From contig JAYMTA010001297.1 in assembly GCA_036897625.1 (NCBI GenBank), positions 1-20,720 of the forward strand: DNA of 20,720 nt. Direction: 5' to 3'. The notes beneath the pieces are model-generated. The model was not told the DNA's origin and searched no databases. It worked only from the letters and a program-made list of their open reading frames with translations. Below, one piece after another: positions 1 to 8,408 of this stretch. The DNA comes from Pelargonium cotyledonis. Lineage: Eukaryota > Streptophyta > Magnoliopsida > Geraniales > Geraniaceae. The position numbers and the translations under genes are program-made. Numbering within the stretch: the stretch's first letter is position 1; each line of letters opens with the position of its first letter.

Positions 1-20
1 TATATATATATATAATCTCA

Positions 21-195
21 GTCTCCTATTAGTTATCCTTATGTATACTCAATAAAGTTCAATGTGGAAGAATGGATTAAGTTAACCTGTTCAAAGTGTC
101 TTAAGCCAAGAGGTGAGAGGTGTCAATTGCAAAAGTTTTATTCACTAGCTGATCTTGCACACAAACTATCATCAGGATTAAGACGCTTCTCTTGA
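21..195 (+). other. Possible 3'-terminal coding fragment of an upstream gene (weak)
   Basis: A frame is open from base 16, just after a CAG at 19-21 that could be a splice acceptor, to a TGA at 193-195. It contains the peptide EEWIKLTCSKCLKPRGERC. The C-x2-C-x7-C arrangement recalls the cysteine pattern at the end of the extracellular wall-associated-kinase/LRK10-like domains of plant receptor proteins, but the match is loose and short. The rest of the predicted exon has no motif that I recognise. It could be the last exon of a gene lying to the left, a decayed fragment, or chance. Confidence 0.18.
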
Positions 196-313
196 GATCT
201 CATGTTAAGAAGCTCATCAAACACATGTTACCGAAAGGGGAAGGGTTCGAATGAGTGTCTATTTCAAGAATATGTTCATAGAAGCTCCCTTCCTCGTGAA
301 AAATAAGTACCCC

Positions 314-355
314 TTCACGTGCATGAAAGATAACACAATAGATCATGCACGTGAA
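314..355. repeat. 13-bp perfect inverted repeat built on two CACGTG motifs
   Basis: The arms TTCACGTGCATGA (314-326) and TCATGCACGTGAA (343-355) are exact reverse complements separated by 16 bases. Each arm contains a G-box core CACGTG (316-321 and 348-353). The structure could form a hairpin in RNA or single-stranded DNA, or could simply be two facing binding sites for bHLH or bZIP factors. It lies about 690 bases upstream of the ISY1 start codon. Confidence 0.7.
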
Positions 356-510
356 CAAAAAAAAAAGATAATAAAAATAGGTCTGTAGGCCCAAAATTAT
401 AATCCAAAATGCCAATATATGACTAACCAACCCAGAAATCCCCAACAAGAACCACACAACATAAATAAAAACTTTACCTAACTAATCCTACACACATGTA
501 TGTATTTAAA

Positions 511-530
511 CATAATGGTATGTCACGTGC
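511..530 (+). repeat. Direct repeat copy 1 (20 bp, contains CACGTG)
   Basis: Bases 511-530 match 875-894 at 19 of 20 positions, and both end in TATGTCACGTGC. The two copies flank a region that includes the MITE at 577-817. This copy carries the G-box core at 524-529. Confidence 0.7.
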
Positions 531-576
531 AGAAGCCTCAAGACGATGGTTGCGGAGCAGTCGATTTACACTCACG

Positions 577-817
577 TAGAGTTGGTAAAATGGACCCGAC
601 CCGTCAAATACATGAAATCCAACCCATTTTGGCGGGTTTGGGCTTAAATTTATCAACCCAAAATAATTCAGGTTGTGTAAGTTATAATATTGTCGGAACG
701 GATATACCCACAAAATAGCGCATTTATGGCTGAAACCCAACCCTCATCTGACCAACCATATAGGGTCAGGGTTATGGTCCATCAATCCGGACCCGACCCA
801 AAATTTTGCCACCTCTA
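577..817. mobile_element. hAT-like MITE with 8-bp target-site duplication
   Basis: A 241-bp non-coding element. Its left end begins TAGAGTTGGTAAAAT, and its right end, read as reverse complement, begins TAGAGGTGGCAAAAT, so 13 of 15 bases match. These ends resemble plant hAT termini of the TAGAGGTGGCAAA type. The flanks are CACTCACG (569-576) and CACTCACA (818-825), an 8-bp target-site duplication with one mismatch, which is the size typical of hAT transposition. The interior is rich in 'gacccgaccc' and 'aaccca' strings near both ends and encodes no transposase. It sits in the ISY1 upstream region, about 230 bases before the start codon. Confidence 0.72.
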
Positions 818-862
818 CACTCACATGACGCGAGAGAGAAGTGGAAACTGGGCGTCTAATAT

Positions 863-906
863 CACGTGCATTAACATAATTGTATGTCACGTGCTTAGCA
901 CGTGAC
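863..906. promoter_or_regulatory. G-box cluster with inverted pair upstream of ISY1
   Basis: Three CACGTG cores lie at 863-868, 888-893 and 899-904. The last two form a perfect inverted repeat: GTCACGTGC (886-894), a 3-base spacer TTA, then GCACGTGAC (898-906). CACGTG is the core recognised by plant bHLH (PIF, MYC) and bZIP (HY5, ABF) factors. The segment 875-894 is also the second copy of the 20-bp direct repeat at 511-530. Position, about 140-180 bases before the ISY1 ATG, fits a promoter role; actual factor binding is inference. Confidence 0.55.
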
Positions 907-928
907 CCTAGGTTCCGTCTCCTTTAGA

Positions 929-1009
929 TTAGGGTTTACCAAAAAAGAATTCAGTTTCGCTTCTCAGGGAACATATCTGATTCTGGAACTGAAACTGAAA
1001 CTAGGGTTT
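929..1009 (+). promoter_or_regulatory. Two telo-box motifs in the ISY1 leader/promoter
   Basis: TTAGGGTTT at 929-937 and TAGGGTTT at 1002-1009 are reverse-complement forms of the plant telo-box AAACCCTAA. This motif is common close to the transcription start of plant housekeeping genes, including ribosomal and splicing genes. The second copy is only 35 bases before the ISY1 start codon and so is probably in the 5' UTR. Confidence 0.55.
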
Positions 1010-1044
1010 ATTGTTGTTGTTTTCGAAGAAGAAGGAAGAAGAAG

Positions 1045-1953
1045 ATGGCTCGAAATGAAGAGAAAGCCCAGTCGATGCTCAATCGGTTCATCACTCTAAA
1101 AGCCGAAGAGAAGAAGAAGCCGAAGGAGCGCCGTCCTTACCTCGCCTCCGAGTGCCGCGACCTTGCCGAGGCCGATAAATGGCGCCAGCAGATCATGCGC
1201 GAAATCGGCCGGAAGGGCGCCGAGATCCAGAACGAGGGGCTCGGAGAGCACCGCCTCCGAGACCTCAACGACGAGATCAACAAGCTCATACGTGAGAAGG
1301 GCCACTGGGAAAAACGCATCGTAGAGCTCGGCGGCCCTAATTACCACAAACACTCCGCGAAGATGACCGATTTGGAAGGAAACATCGTCGACGTCCCAAA
1401 CCCTAGCGGCCGAGGCCCCGGATACCGGTACTTTGGCGCCGCCAAGAAGCTGCCGGGCGTGAGGGAGCTGTTCGAGAAGCCGCCGGAGCTGAGGAAGCGG
1501 AGGACGCGGTATGATATATATAAGAGGATTGATGCGAGCTATTATGGGTATAGAGACGATGAGGACGGGGTTTTGGGGAAAGTGGAGGGTCCAGCAGAGG
1601 AGCTGATGAGGGCAGAGGCGGTGGAGGAGTGGAAGAGGATGGAGGATATCAGGAAGGAGGCGAGGAAGGGGGTGAAGAGTGGAGAGGTGGCCAGTGTCGA
1701 GACTGTGGCGAAAGAGGTGCTGTTCGAAGAGGAGGAGGATGTGGTGGAGGAGGAGAGGATGAAGGAGAGGGAGGACAGGGAGAGTAAAGAGAAGGAGAGG
1801 GAATTTATTGTGCACGTGCCATTGCCGGATGAGAAGGAGATTGAGAGGATGGTGGTGCAGAAGAAGAAGATGGAGTTGCTGAGCAAGTATACGAGTGAGG
1901 GGCTCTTGGAGGAGCAGAGTGAAGCAAAGGCAATGCTTAACATTCAGCGATAG
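1045..1953 (+). CDS. ISY1: Pre-mRNA-splicing factor ISY1 homolog
   Basis: An intronless frame of 302 residues that reads as a full-length ISY1/Isy1-like protein. ISY1 is a nuclear protein associated with the NineTeen complex and the catalytically activated spliceosome, where its N-terminus reaches towards the catalytic centre. The conserved N-terminal block starts MARNEEKAQSMLNRF and continues with RRPYLASECRDLAEADKWR and NEGLGEHRLRDLNDEINKL. Then come the signature GRGPGYRYFGAAKKLPGVRE (about residues 120-140) and YDIYKRIDASYYGYRDDEDG. From about residue 185 the protein is rich in Glu, Lys and Arg and probably forms helix or coiled coil, ending in a conserved KAMLNIQR-type tail. The length is close to the ~300 residues known for plant orthologs. 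The start is the first ATG of the conserved N-terminus, with telo-boxes just upstream. The first half uses many C- or G-ending codons and is much more GC-rich than the flanks. I see no defects. Confidence 0.96.
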   Translation: MARNEEKAQSMLNRFITLKAEEKKKPKERRPYLASECRDLAEADKWRQQIMREIGRKGAEIQNEGLGEHRLRDLNDEINKLIREKGHWEKRIVELGGPNYHKHSAKMTDLEGNIVDVPNPSGRGPGYRYFGAAKKLPGVRELFEKPPELRKRRTRYDIYKRIDASYYGYRDDEDGVLGKVEGPAEELMRAEAVEEWKRMEDIRKEARKGVKSGEVASVETVAKEVLFEEEEDVVEEERMKEREDRESKEKEREFIVHVPLPDEKEIERMVVQKKKMELLSKYTSEGLLEEQSEAKAMLNIQR

Positions 1954-4900
1954 GGTAATGCTCATTTTAGTATGCTTTTGTGGTTCTGCTGAATTAACTC
2001 ATTGAGTCTTTTCTATCTCATGGAAAGTAACGGTCAATTCTTTGTATGTGGTTCTATAGCTGGATGCAAGTTTAGGCTCTTTAGTTGTATTGTATGTACT
2101 GCCCCAGTGATTGTTTATGCAGCTTAGTTTTCGAGGATTGCAGTTTTGATTTGAGAATTAATGTTCAATGACTTGCTTCGAGAATGTTATATTTCTATAG
2201 TTCAATGGGGGAAGAAAACAGAATATATTGGTGGAGATTTTTAGTTGACTTGCAGGTGTGTAACCTTGTTTATGAGTTCAGATTTTAAGGACATGTTGTG
2301 TTTTACGCTCTTTTTTTCCTTCTAAAATGCATTTCTTATGTACTGCTATCTCATTATTCCTAGATTTTTATATTGCTGCTTTACTTAGTACTTGATCATC
2401 ATTTTGTTACATTCTGTTTTTCTGTAAGTAACACCCCGAAACTTATAGTTATACATTGTTGTTAGGTATGCTACATTACTAGTTATCAGTAGTTAGTGTG
2501 TATTTATGGTAGAATGCAATTATGATTCCTTCTGACTATCATATTGGCTAATAAAAACTGATGTGATGAGTGTGTTAACGCTATACAAAGTGTTTTAGTT
2601 ACTGTACTGTTTGAAAATCAATTTTCCTTTCTCTTCTTCTCGTGTTCTGATTGAAGCATTCATTGCATATTTCTCATATCCACAAAGGCCCCTTGTAACC
2701 AAGATTTACCATCTTAATGAAGAGGAACTTTGATTTAATGAAATGCTAGACCCATGGCAGAAAGAAAACATGCTTTTAATACCAAATTTAGGTTTAACAT
2801 GTTTTTCTGAGGAACATCTATTCTATAGGTAATTGCATGCCTAAGTCTTCGAATTTTTCTGAGGAACATCTATTCTATAGGTTTAACATGTTTTTCTTGG
2901 GGGCTTGTGCCATTTGTCATAGGTCATACTTTAGAGTTTAGATTGAGGGGGTGCATGTTCTGAAAAGCACCGCAAACAGGAAGTCAGGAACCATAATGGA
3001 AATTTACTGTGGATTGAAGGTTCCATTATGACTTGAGCTTTTGCATATACAGAATAAGGAATTGTAGCAACTAACTAGAGTCAGGTTGTTAGATTACAGA
3101 CATTTTAATTTCTAATATTGGTTGTTTGCTTGGTCAAACTTATTTTTATTCTCTTCTTTATCATCTTATTTTACGAACTAATATTAAAATTTTCCTTTTC
3201 CTGCTAAAATAAGTACCCTTGAGTATTTTTTATTCGGCAAGAAACTGATATTACCCTTGAGAGGTGTTGAGTTAGTGTCAACTTCGACTGTTGTGAGAGC
3301 AAACATTTGGACAAGTTAGGTTGGTCAAACCAGAGTGATGACGGATCTGTGCCTAATACTTATTTTTTTCTTTTTTTTAATCCCTGAGTGGGTCTGGTGG
3401 GTGATATGTGAGATGGAATAGCAAGTCAGAATAGGTGCTATCTGTTTGATGATGCCGAACAGAAGTGAAGTTGAACCTTTGCATGTTTGAAATATGTGTA
3501 AAAAATATTGACGAAAATTCAGACAACGAAATGTTTATTTGTAAGCTCTGTAAACATGCCATGACTTCTGTTGTATCCAACCTAGGAAATTAGGCGCATG
3601 GGTTTTGGGAGTGCGAGACAGGTTCTAAAGTAAAGTCCTTGCATATATGGTTTTAAATTTATCTGTTCATTTTTTGTTACAGAAGTTTCTTTATTAGGTT
3701 ATCTGACTTTTTTTGCATTTATGTTTCAGGATATCAGATAAGTGGAGGCAAGCTTCACACACCAAAATGCTTGTGAGATTAAAAGGTGTGGGGCAAGTGT
3801 TGAGTTGTATCTATACAGAAGGGTAAAAGATGTCGTAAACACAGCTCTTGAATAGGATATGGAACAAATCCATATCCATGCTGCTCTTTGTGATAAAAGC
3901 TTTGACCCGGGAAACAACTCGAAGGAAAAGACGAATACCTTGTGCTTTTAATAGAGTCGAGATGTTCCAACTCAATGGATCACGAACATGTTGGGTAAAA
4001 TTACATTGTTTTGTTATTTTGTGTACTATATTTTGATTACTAGTCTTGTGGTTCTCATTCCTTTTCTGGAATCTGACATTGTTTGGTGTTTTTATATTTA
4101 TAGTTTTATACTAATGCAAATGTAAATGTAAGACAATATGGTTCTAAATTAGGCTCAATTGTTTTGGAAATAAGGTCATTACGCGTATAGTTAGAACTCG
4201 TTGCTGCCAATAAAATTGAATTTAAATGCCTTTTGAACTACAGTCAAAGAATTCTAATACTCCACTCATTTTCAAGTCCAACAACTTGAAATTATAAGGA
4301 CGCCTTGATTCAATAAAAGCAGCATTGGGCTTGATCCGCCTCTTGCATACTATAAAAAGAGCACATGTTAGGTCAAACTCAACGTGTGCATGTTAGAATT
4401 CGCATTCGGCGTTAAAATAAGTGTTTCCATTGAGTGAACAAGTGTGAGAATAACTTGTTAAGTTTCGAAAATGCCCTTACTAACTGGATGGAGGAGAGGT
4501 ATCTGATCTCGCAGAAAAGGATATTGATGATAAAGCGATATAGGATTTGTCGATGATGATGTTAAGGTGGGATCATGATGACATCAGCCATTTTTTCTGG
4601 GTCTGCGGGTGGAGATTAGGTACTGGCAAGTAACCAGTGCAGGTCTCGCATTGAGGGGCCAGCTCCTTTAGATGAAAAGTTAACTAATTTTAGAAAATGA
4701 CTTGTACGATGAGATCGTGTGACGTGAGAACCTTGGAGGTATTCTTAAGAGGTTGCGCAAACTTAATTGATGAGCATTGGAGTAAGGACCTCGAGAGAGG
4801 TCATCTTTTGCGCCCTAGTATCAACTGTGTTCGAGATTTGAAAAGTGAAACAAATTTGTAGTAACTAGTATGTAGTTTTCAAAACAAATCGTGCTATGCA

Positions 4901-5077
4901 TAAAACAAGATTTCCATTACAATATGTAGTATACATACATTCATACATACATTTGTAGTATTTGATTTGAAGGTTACAACTTACTTGATCATTTCAACCA
5001 ACATTTGACTTAGCACTGATTCGGCTAGCTAGTCTATTTACTGAAGCTGTGAAGAAACAACTTTCCGGTTTCGGAGA
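1954..5077. other. Intergenic region with no recognisable gene
   Basis: About 3.1 kb between ISY1 and the 3' end of cytochrome c6A. The first few hundred bases are AT-rich and probably include the ISY1 3' UTR. No frame resembles a known protein, and stops are frequent in all frames. The part around 4380-4860 is slightly more GC-rich than its surroundings and may be decayed transposable-element sequence, but I see no diagnostic ends. A short inverted repeat, GGATATGG then CCATATCC, lies near 3857-3879. A short ATAC-rich microsatellite lies near 4930-4951. Confidence 0.6.
2790..2897 (+). repeat. Overlapping direct repeats (29 bp and 19 bp)
   Basis: A 29-base unit beginning TTTTTCTGAGGAACATC occurs at 2802-2830 and again, identical, at 2854-2882. 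A second unit, AGGTTTAACATGTTTTTCT, occurs at 2790-2808 and 2879-2897. The two pairs interlock, which is what local slippage or nested duplication would leave. There is no coding content. Confidence 0.75.
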
Positions 5078-7425
5078 TCATTCTTGGCTGATTTCTATTT
5101 TCGGCCACCCTTGCTCAGCCTGTAACTTCACAAATTTAGCCAAAAGCTTTATGTCTTCTTCCTCCAACCGGGCTCCAAATGTGCATTGCCCCCTTGGCGT
5201 GCAATTTTCACCAAAACCCTGAAAACAATCCATATGAAATCATGATATTTGATGGAGTATAGTAAATCATGATATTTGATGGAGTATAGTATCTCGAGTC
5301 TTGACAGTGAAAGACTCCGATTTTATCAAAGAACTTACGGGCATTCTTCCTTTCCCAAAGTATGTAATACGATATATCTCCTCTTCTGTGTCAACTCCAT
5401 TTCTGTAGAAACAAAAGACAAATTTACCTATGCAGCTATGCTATGTGTGATCTTGTTAACATTTTCCACAAGTCCAAGATCAAAATGAACATATTAACAG
5501 AATCAAATGAGGCACTTATAATTTATATAGTTTAGATTTTTTTAGATAGATTTTAGGAAGCAGAACCTATCAATAGAACGAGATAGAGCTTAACTACCTT
5601 TCTAAATCTTTCAAAAAGAGTGTTGCGCCCTGGGAAAAAGAGGAAGCTCTGAGAAGATAAGTAAGAGGTCTAGAAGCACGATCATCTGAATTTTACAAGT
5701 AATGCAAACTCACCGGCTGTATAATATTTCCGCCCGTATCATGACACCCTATGCAAGCTTGACCAAACAATGAGGCTCCTCTTTGTATATCTATGGTTTG
5801 TCCATGCGACACTGCAATGCAAACAAAGAAAAAACAGGTGGTGCGTAGATTTGGACTACTTGGAAATCAAATAAGCACAACTTATTTCACATCTATATGT
5901 TGCTATCAATAATATCAAATATCAAAACAATAAGAATTTCTATGTAATTGTGATAGAAGTGGTAATGCCACTTCTAAGTTCTAACTCATATTTGAAGGGG
6001 AAAATTCTTAAATTGGAATGTAAGTTAAGGCTGCCTTTGGATTCGTAGATTTGATTTGAAAGTTGGGATTTCAAATACAATCCTAATGTTTGGAAAACCA
6101 TGACACGGTAAGAGTTGTCATTTGAAATCTCACGTTCTATGCATGTTTTTGAATTTTATTGTATTTGTACCAAATCTAAATCCGAATTCTTCGCGCATCA
6201 AACATAGATTTGGCTCAAATCCAGGAATCCAACCCAACCATAAGTTAGCATATAACAAATGACCTAGTTTGGGGGAAAATTAAATGTGTTACGAAATCAA
6301 TAAGAAACTAGTGTGGTTGAGGATGTAGGCATTTGCTAAAATCCGTCTGTGTTGATTTTTTTTCCTTCTCAGATTTGCTAGTTACATTCTTAACAGACCT
6401 AATGTGGGAAGAATTTATAAATCAATAATGTGGAATCACATCCATATCCATAAGGTAACCAAACAGAACATGAGCTCTCAGACTATCAGTCAAGAAATAA
6501 CATTTGATGTCTTTTTTCTTTGTTCTTCCTTTCTTCCCTACTGCAATTACATTTTTCTCTACAAGGTGTAGTGGTTGGAAGTTAATTATGTACAAATTAT
6601 ATGGACTACCTGGCATCAAGAAAATTCCGCTATTTCCTGGTACTGGTAGATGGTAGCTCCAAACATGGGTTGGGTAGAAATTTATGCGATGAACAGTCAT
6701 TGTGATTAATAAGCCAGCACTTCTAGGTTGAGAACAGAAACCAAGCTTGTATATAGCTTGAAAACAGCTTTTCATTTTATATCATTTCAAAAATTTCACA
6801 AAAATTGTTAAAAACTAAAGTTTAGTGGTTCTAGATTGGTGTAGTGTTTATCCCAATAGAGTGCCCTAAGGACCTGTATTGATTCTGAATTTCTCTTTGA
6901 CTAATATAAACAATACAAGAATTTGTTTCCCAAAAAAAAAAAAAAACTGTTTCTACCTAGAGAGATCAGTTTGTGAACAAACTATGTTTAGTAGTTCACC
7001 AATCCACCAGAAATGGAAACATAAAACACCAAAAATGTAATGCAATATGCAACAAAAATGGTGCAAGTGAGATTGTAAAATAAGGGCAATTCACAATTTC
7101 CAGAAACAAGTGGAATGTGGAGTGTTAGTGAAATTACCAGGGGTGATGCAGATGGGAGATAAGGCTACAAGTGCAGCCATTAGAGGAGGAGCCAAACTCT
7201 TTAGAAATTTGACTTGTAATTGCTTTTTAGGAACTGGGTCTCCTCTTTCCTGCATAATTACCTTTGAAGGGCACTGAAAAGGTACAGTTAATTTGCACTA
7301 TTTATTTGCATGAGAGTGATGAGGTACAAGAAGTATGAGGGAAGGTGAAAATTTACCTTTGTTGATAAAGAATAGGTGCCATTGCAGCAACCATTAGTAG
7401 CAGATATCACAGATAGAATGTGCAT
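5078..7425 (-). CDS. Cytochrome c6A, chloroplast thylakoid lumen (six exons)
   Basis: Six exons on the minus strand, joined in order: 7425-7357, 7273-7138, 5811-5714, 5629-5598, 5402-5339 and 5218-5078, with TGA at 5080-5078. All introns are GT-AG and all phases agree, giving 179 residues, close to plant cytochrome c6A. Residues 1-70 form a bipartite targeting sequence, with a hydrophobic stretch LAPPLMAALVALSPICI typical of lumen transfer. The mature part starts near QTIDIQRG. It has the haem motif CIGCH (residues 88-92), the axial-ligand Met132 in GKGRMPGFG, and the c6A-specific loop with two cysteines six apart (Cys139 and Cys145, in ENCTPRGQC). That loop separates c6A from ordinary c6. 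The family is a low-potential lumenal c-type cytochrome thought to take part in thiol or redox chemistry rather than replacing plastocyanin. The start is the first in-frame ATG of exon 1; the frame is also open further upstream, but I see no in-frame ATG there. Intron 2 is long (~1.3 kb) and holds a MITE and a poly(A) tract. Confidence 0.93.
5238..5291. repeat. Perfect 27-bp tandem duplication in cytochrome c6A intron 5
   Basis: Bases 5238-5264 and 5265-5291 are identical (the unit begins AATCATGATATTTGATGG and ends AGTA). They lie in the 120-base last intron of cytochrome c6A, starting 18 bases upstream (in gene direction) of the 3' splice acceptor. The duplication therefore covers much of the zone where the branch point is expected. 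Perfect identity suggests a recent slippage event. Confidence 0.85.
6029..6240. mobile_element. MITE in cytochrome c6A intron 2
   Basis: A 212-bp AT-rich non-coding element. The left end (6029-6054) and the reverse complement of the right end match at 18 of 26 positions, including TTGGATTC and GATTTGA. Flanks are TAAGTTAA (6021-6028) and TAAGTTAG (6241-6248), an 8-bp target duplication with one mismatch, which points to a hAT-type origin. The element carries no transposase. Its interior shares the string TTGTCATTTGAAAT with the element at 15766-15947. Confidence 0.6.
6800..6946 (+). mobile_element. Possible poly(A)-tailed retroposon 3' end
   Basis: A run of 15 A residues (6932-6946) follows TTTGTTTCCC, with the AATA-rich string CTAATATAAACAATACAAG just upstream. 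Plant L1-type LINE tails often end this way. The 5' limit is unknown, no reverse-transcriptase coding is visible, and no target duplication was found. It could equally be a simple A-tract within the cytochrome c6A intron. Confidence 0.25.
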
Positions 7426-8408
7426 ATCTCTCTGTTCAGTGTCCACTTCTCTTCTCTGTGGAAATGGAGATAGAGATGGAGAGTTGGATAATAGGCCTAG
7501 TACATAGGCTTCACTACCAACAACTAACCCAGCCCACTGGTGATTTTTGTTGACTCTACCGCATTGGGTAACGTCCTAAGCTAGACGATGACAAAACATT
7601 ATTATTTAATGTCTCGATAAGTCAAAAAGTCTTGATGATAACCCAACGAGGTGGGGATCTTGAAGGAAACTTTGCGAAGAATGTAAAAACATCCTAGAAG
7701 AGTTGAAGGTGAGAGATGTCGGATGATTGGAGACAGGAGACGCGAGAGCCCACGTGCGCATTTAGAGGTTGCCAATGGTCCAAGGCCCCAACATGGAGTG
7801 CAGGTTCGATGCATTGTAAGGTTGCGCGAAGTGGCTCCTCGTAAAGTGCCCACCGAGATCTTCGATGATGCATCAAAACAGACCTCCTGAACATGTTTGG
7901 TGTGACTTGTGAGATTTTAATGATTTTCGTATTCCGTGAAAGTTACTTCTAATCGCGTCCGGAGACACGGGTATCCAAGAACGAGTTTCGAAGAGCCTTC
8001 GAGGCCCGAGGGATTTTTGGCTCGTCAAGACTTTAGAAGAGAGCAATTGAACTTCTAAAGCTCCAAACTCGAAAAGGAATTCCACATCAATACTGCTTAA
8101 GTGGCACTCGAGCGTCACGTGCCATGTGACTATTCGTTTTGAAACTTGTGAATTTTTCTTTTTGGATTGCATCAAGAACTTATAGACGGGTGTCACTTTA
8201 ACAATTACAGGCCACCGTGGCGTACGGTATCTCATCAAACAGTCAACAATTCTGTCTCTGATTTCTAGAAAGTGTGCGGTTACTGATTCACTGCCCGCAT
8301 CAACTGAGATAAGATAAAGAACTCGGCGCCTAGAGATTCAAATCGTATCCGTTGAAGACTATACCAAAATAGGGTTCGTATTCATATCCTAAACCTTTCG
8401 GATTCGGC
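7426..8408. promoter_or_regulatory. Divergent intergenic region between cytochrome c6A and the LCAT4-like locus
   Basis: About 980 bases separate two divergently oriented genes, so both promoters should lie here. Two CACGTG cores are present (7751-7756 and 8116-8121). The middle part, roughly 7620-8240, is more GC-rich than the surroundings and open over long stretches on the minus strand. Its translations have no motif that I recognise, and this part may be decayed transposable-element or LTR sequence inserted between the two promoters. No TATA box could be assigned with confidence. Confidence 0.4.

Noticed and set aside
241..256. GGTTCGAA string as a possible tRNA T-loop
   Set aside because: No matching acceptor stem, D-arm or anticodon arm could be placed around it.
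1096..1965. Long open frame on the minus strand opposite ISY1 (289 codons)
   Set aside because: It is Leu- and His-rich with no motif, and it exists only because the ISY1 coding strand is purine-rich. ISY1 itself is unmistakable.
3720..4036. Stretch after TTTATGTTTCAG considered as an exon
   Set aside because: The acceptor-like site is good, but the following sequence has stops in the relevant frames and no recognisable protein. It may at most be an untranslated exon.
6422..6775. 117-codon minus-strand frame in cytochrome c6A intron 2
   Set aside because: It lies inside a well-defined intron on the same strand, has no family motif and no coding-like composition.
7602..8238. Several 66-121-codon minus-strand frames between the divergent genes
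   Set aside because: The translations have no motif and overlap each other in different frames. Better explained as a GC-richer insertion or promoter sequence.
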